DNA of 43,024 bases from Alphaproteobacteria bacterium UBA6178 (lineage in GTDB: Bacteria > Pseudomonadota > Alphaproteobacteria > Rickettsiales > UBA3002), in the NCBI GenBank assembly GCA_002422205.1, contig DITS01000032.1:1-43024 (forward strand), in the 5' to 3' direction. The translations under genes were made by a program, and so were the position numbers. The notes under the pieces were generated by a model. It did no database searches. It worked only from the letters and a program-made list of their open reading frames with translations, and was not told the origin of the DNA. Of this stretch, positions 41,424 to 43,024 are shown piece after piece. Each line of letters opens with the position of its first letter. The stretch's first letter is position 1.

Positions 41424-41993
41424 ATGCGAAAGAAAATGAGTAACAATAACTTCAGGAACAATAACAACCGCAGCGGCGGCGGTGGCGGACGCGGCAAATT
41501 CCGCAGCGGCGGCGGTGGCGGTGGTGGTGGCGGACAAGATGCCCAGTCGCTCGCACGCCAGAAAAAACACGCCCAGACCCAGCGCGAAAAATACACCAAT
41601 ATGGCGCGCGACGCGATGAGCAATGGCGACCGCGTCGAAGCTGAATATTATTTTCAGCATGTGGAGCATTACACCCGTGTGCTGGCTGAGATTGCCGAGC
41701 GCGAACCGCAACCGCGTGAGCACAATCAGCAAGATGATGACAATGATGGGGATGACGCGGCGCAAGCCACGGATGATAACGAATCCGGTAATGAGCAGCA
41801 GCCGCAACCGCGCGAAGCGCGCGAGCAGCAGCAACGCCCGAGTCGTAATAACCGCCAACGTCAGCCGCGCGAAGCCCGCGAGCCACGTGAGCACCGCGCC
41901 AAGGATACCCGCGGTGATGATGATGGTGAGATTCCGCTGCCGATGTCGATTCTGCCTGCTGCCGATGATGGCAAGCAAGCATCGGCTGATTAG
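41424..41993 (+). CDS. DUF4167 family protein
   Basis: A 189-residue protein of the DUF4167 family, typical of alphaproteobacteria and commonly placed between prmC and clpB as here. The first ~37 residues are asparagine- and glycine-rich (NNNNRSGGGGGRG), followed by the conserved core RQKKHAQTQREKYTNMARDAMSNGDRVEAEYYFQHVEHYTRVLAEI-like (~43-92), then a long charged, disordered region with repeated QPREARE words. The composition suggests RNA binding, but the function is unknown. The glycine stretch is coded by repeated GGC/GGT triplets, so slippage is possible. Confidence 0.92.
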   Translation: MRKKMSNNNFRNNNNRSGGGGGRGKFRSGGGGGGGGGQDAQSLARQKKHAQTQREKYTNMARDAMSNGDRVEAEYYFQHVEHYTRVLAEIAEREPQPREHNQQDDDNDGDDAAQATDDNESGNEQQPQPREAREQQQRPSRNNRQRQPREAREPREHRAKDTRGDDDGEIPLPMSILPAADDGKQASAD

Positions 41994-42029
41994 GCCATTG
42001 CCCCTGATGAAACCCTAGTAATAAGGGTG

Positions 42030-42058
42030 CTTGTTTTTACTTATGCATGCACCCATAT
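42030..42058 (+). promoter_or_regulatory. RpoH (heat-shock sigma-32) promoter for clpB
   Basis: CTTG at 42030-42033 and CCCATAT at 42052-42058 are 18 bases apart. This agrees with the alphaproteobacterial RpoH consensus (CTTG, 17-18 bases, CCCAT or CYTAT with a following T). It ends 42 bp before the clpB ATG, which is a classical heat-shock gene. Confidence 0.7.
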
Positions 42059-42099
42059 ATGGAGTAGAATTCATAAATATGTAGGGAATCTGGGGTTAT

Positions 42100-43024
42100 A
42101 TGAATTTCGACCATTATTCGGACAAGGCTAAAAAAGTGATTCAGGAAGCGCAGGCTTTGGCTTTGCGCTCCGCTCATCAGCGTTTCACGCCTGAGCACAT
42201 CTTTGCTGCGCTACTGAGCGAGGATAACAGCACCGCGCGCCTGATTATCGCTGCCGGTGGCAAGGCCGATCAGGTGCAGGCCGATACTGAAACCGCGCTC
42301 GCCACCATTCCGAAAGTCGAAGGCGCAGGCGCGGGCCAGCTCTATTTAGCGCCGGAAACCGCGCGGGTGATTGAGGCTGCCGATAAACTCGCTAAAAAAT
42401 CCGGCGACGAATTTGTCACCATGGAGCGGCTGCTGCAGGCGCTGGCGCTGGAAAAATCAGCCGTGTCGGATATTTTGGCCAAAGCAGGCGTGAATCCGCA
42501 ATCGCTCAACAGCGCGATTAATGATATGCGCAAGGGGCGAACCGCCAGCTCGGCCAATGCCGAAGACCAGTTTGAAGCGCTCAAAAAATACACCAAAGAC
42601 CTGACCGAAGCCGCGCGCAACGGCAAGCTCGATCCGGTGATTGGCCGCGACGAGGAAATCCGCCGCGCGATGCAGGTGCTCTCGCGCCGTACCAAAAATA
42701 ATCCCGTGCTGATTGGCGAGCCGGGCGTGGGTAAAACCGCGATTATCGAAGGGCTGGCACAACGCATAGTGGCCGGTGACGTGCCCGAAAACCTGAAAGA
42801 CAAAAAACTGTTATCGCTCGATTTAGGCTCGCTGGTGGCGGGTGCCAAATTCCGCGGTGAATTTGAAGAACGACTGAAAGGCGTGCTATCGGAGATCGGC
42901 AATGCGCAGGGTGATGTGATTTTATTCATCGACGAGCTGCATACGCTGGTGGGTGCCGGTGCCGCAGAAGGCTCGATGGATGCGTCGAATCTGCTCAAAC
43001 CGGCGCTGGCGCGCGGCGAGCTGC
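42100..43024 (+). CDS. clpB: ATP-dependent chaperone ClpB, 5' part
   Basis: Disaggregase that works with DnaK to rescue aggregated proteins after heat stress. Only the first 308 codons are present; the gene runs off the right edge without a stop. The N domain begins MNFDHYSDKAKKVIQEAQ and contains FTPEHIFAALL. The first AAA+ module shows DLTEAARNGKLDPVIGRDEEIRR, Walker A GEPGVGKT (206-213) and Walker B with Asp278-Glu279 (VILFIDELHTLVGAG). This distinguishes it from ClpA/ClpC mainly by N-domain sequence. GTAGGGAATCTGGGG precedes the ATG. Confidence 0.96.
   Translation, partial: MNFDHYSDKAKKVIQEAQALALRSAHQRFTPEHIFAALLSEDNSTARLIIAAGGKADQVQADTETALATIPKVEGAGAGQLYLAPETARVIEAADKLAKKSGDEFVTMERLLQALALEKSAVSDILAKAGVNPQSLNSAINDMRKGRTASSANAEDQFEALKKYTKDLTEAARNGKLDPVIGRDEEIRRAMQVLSRRTKNNPVLIGEPGVGKTAIIEGLAQRIVAGDVPENLKDKKLLSLDLGSLVAGAKFRGEFEERLKGVLSEIGNAQGDVILFIDELHTLVGAGAAEGSMDASNLLKPALARGEL

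Noticed and set aside
41397..41982. Long minus-strand frames opposite DUF4167
   Set aside because: Shadows of the glycine- and glutamine-rich coding strand; low-complexity and without a ribosome binding site.
42342..42998. 218-residue minus-strand frame at the right end
   Set aside because: It is the antisense of clpB, whose plus frame is clear although it lacks a stop within the window.
1..43024. Search for defence, phage, toxin-antitoxin or biosynthetic clusters
   Set aside because: No protein with such motifs was recognised; most genes are housekeeping or metabolic.

Overview
The window looks like a piece of an alphaproteobacterial chromosome. I judge this from gene content and order: hisS-prfA-prmC-DUF4167-clpB, ptsP next to lysC, a short RodZ-like gene before ispG, fabG/acpP/fabF/mltG, an alphaproteobacterial RpoH-type promoter before clpB, and a type 2 (thioredoxin-reductase-like) ferredoxin-NADP reductase. 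By eye the GC content is slightly above half. I cannot name the genus. No rRNA, tRNA, transposase, phage, CRISPR or defence locus was recognised.

Layout. 1-6804: type II fatty acid synthesis (fabG, acpP, fabF) and mltG, with a 736-residue membrane-fused spermidine-synthase-like gene between fabG and acpP and a small lipoprotein before mltG. 7070-7615: an OmpA-domain envelope protein with a clear terminator. 7977-10584: a LysR regulator, a TauE/SafE permease and folD. 10695-12095: a SpoT/MESH1-like HD-domain protein preceded by a perfect inverted repeat. 12096-21748: ferredoxin-NADP reductase, then a fatty-acid degradation block (acyl-CoA ligase, thiolase, FadN-type bifunctional enzyme, acyl-CoA dehydrogenase). 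22013-27880: two accessory genes, RNase D, a 27-residue lipoprotein, aspS, a small membrane protein and an M48 peptidase. 28263-30582: divergent ubiG and a TPR-methyltransferase, then a GNAT gene. 30873-43024: lysC, a nitronate-monooxygenase-like gene, ptsP, then a tightly overlapping rodZ-like/ispG/ankyrin/hisS/prfA/prmC run, DUF4167 and the 5' part of clpB.

The most distinctive feature is a superfamily of small palindromic elements (about 67-83 bp) bounded by GTCAT at the 5' end and ATGAC at the 3' end. Several sit between genes as parts of a composite repeat. Three lie inside conserved enzyme genes (ferredoxin-NADP reductase, thiolase, acyl-CoA dehydrogenase) and are translated in frame, all in the same orientation relative to the gene. 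This recalls the in-frame palindromic elements of Rickettsia, although the sequences look unrelated. The second striking observation is that aspS is a mosaic. About 500 bp covering its GAD insertion domain has a different codon usage (AGG, ATA, CTA, AGA) from the rest of the gene and carries an extra segment of about 28 residues, as expected if a domain-sized piece came from a lower-GC donor.
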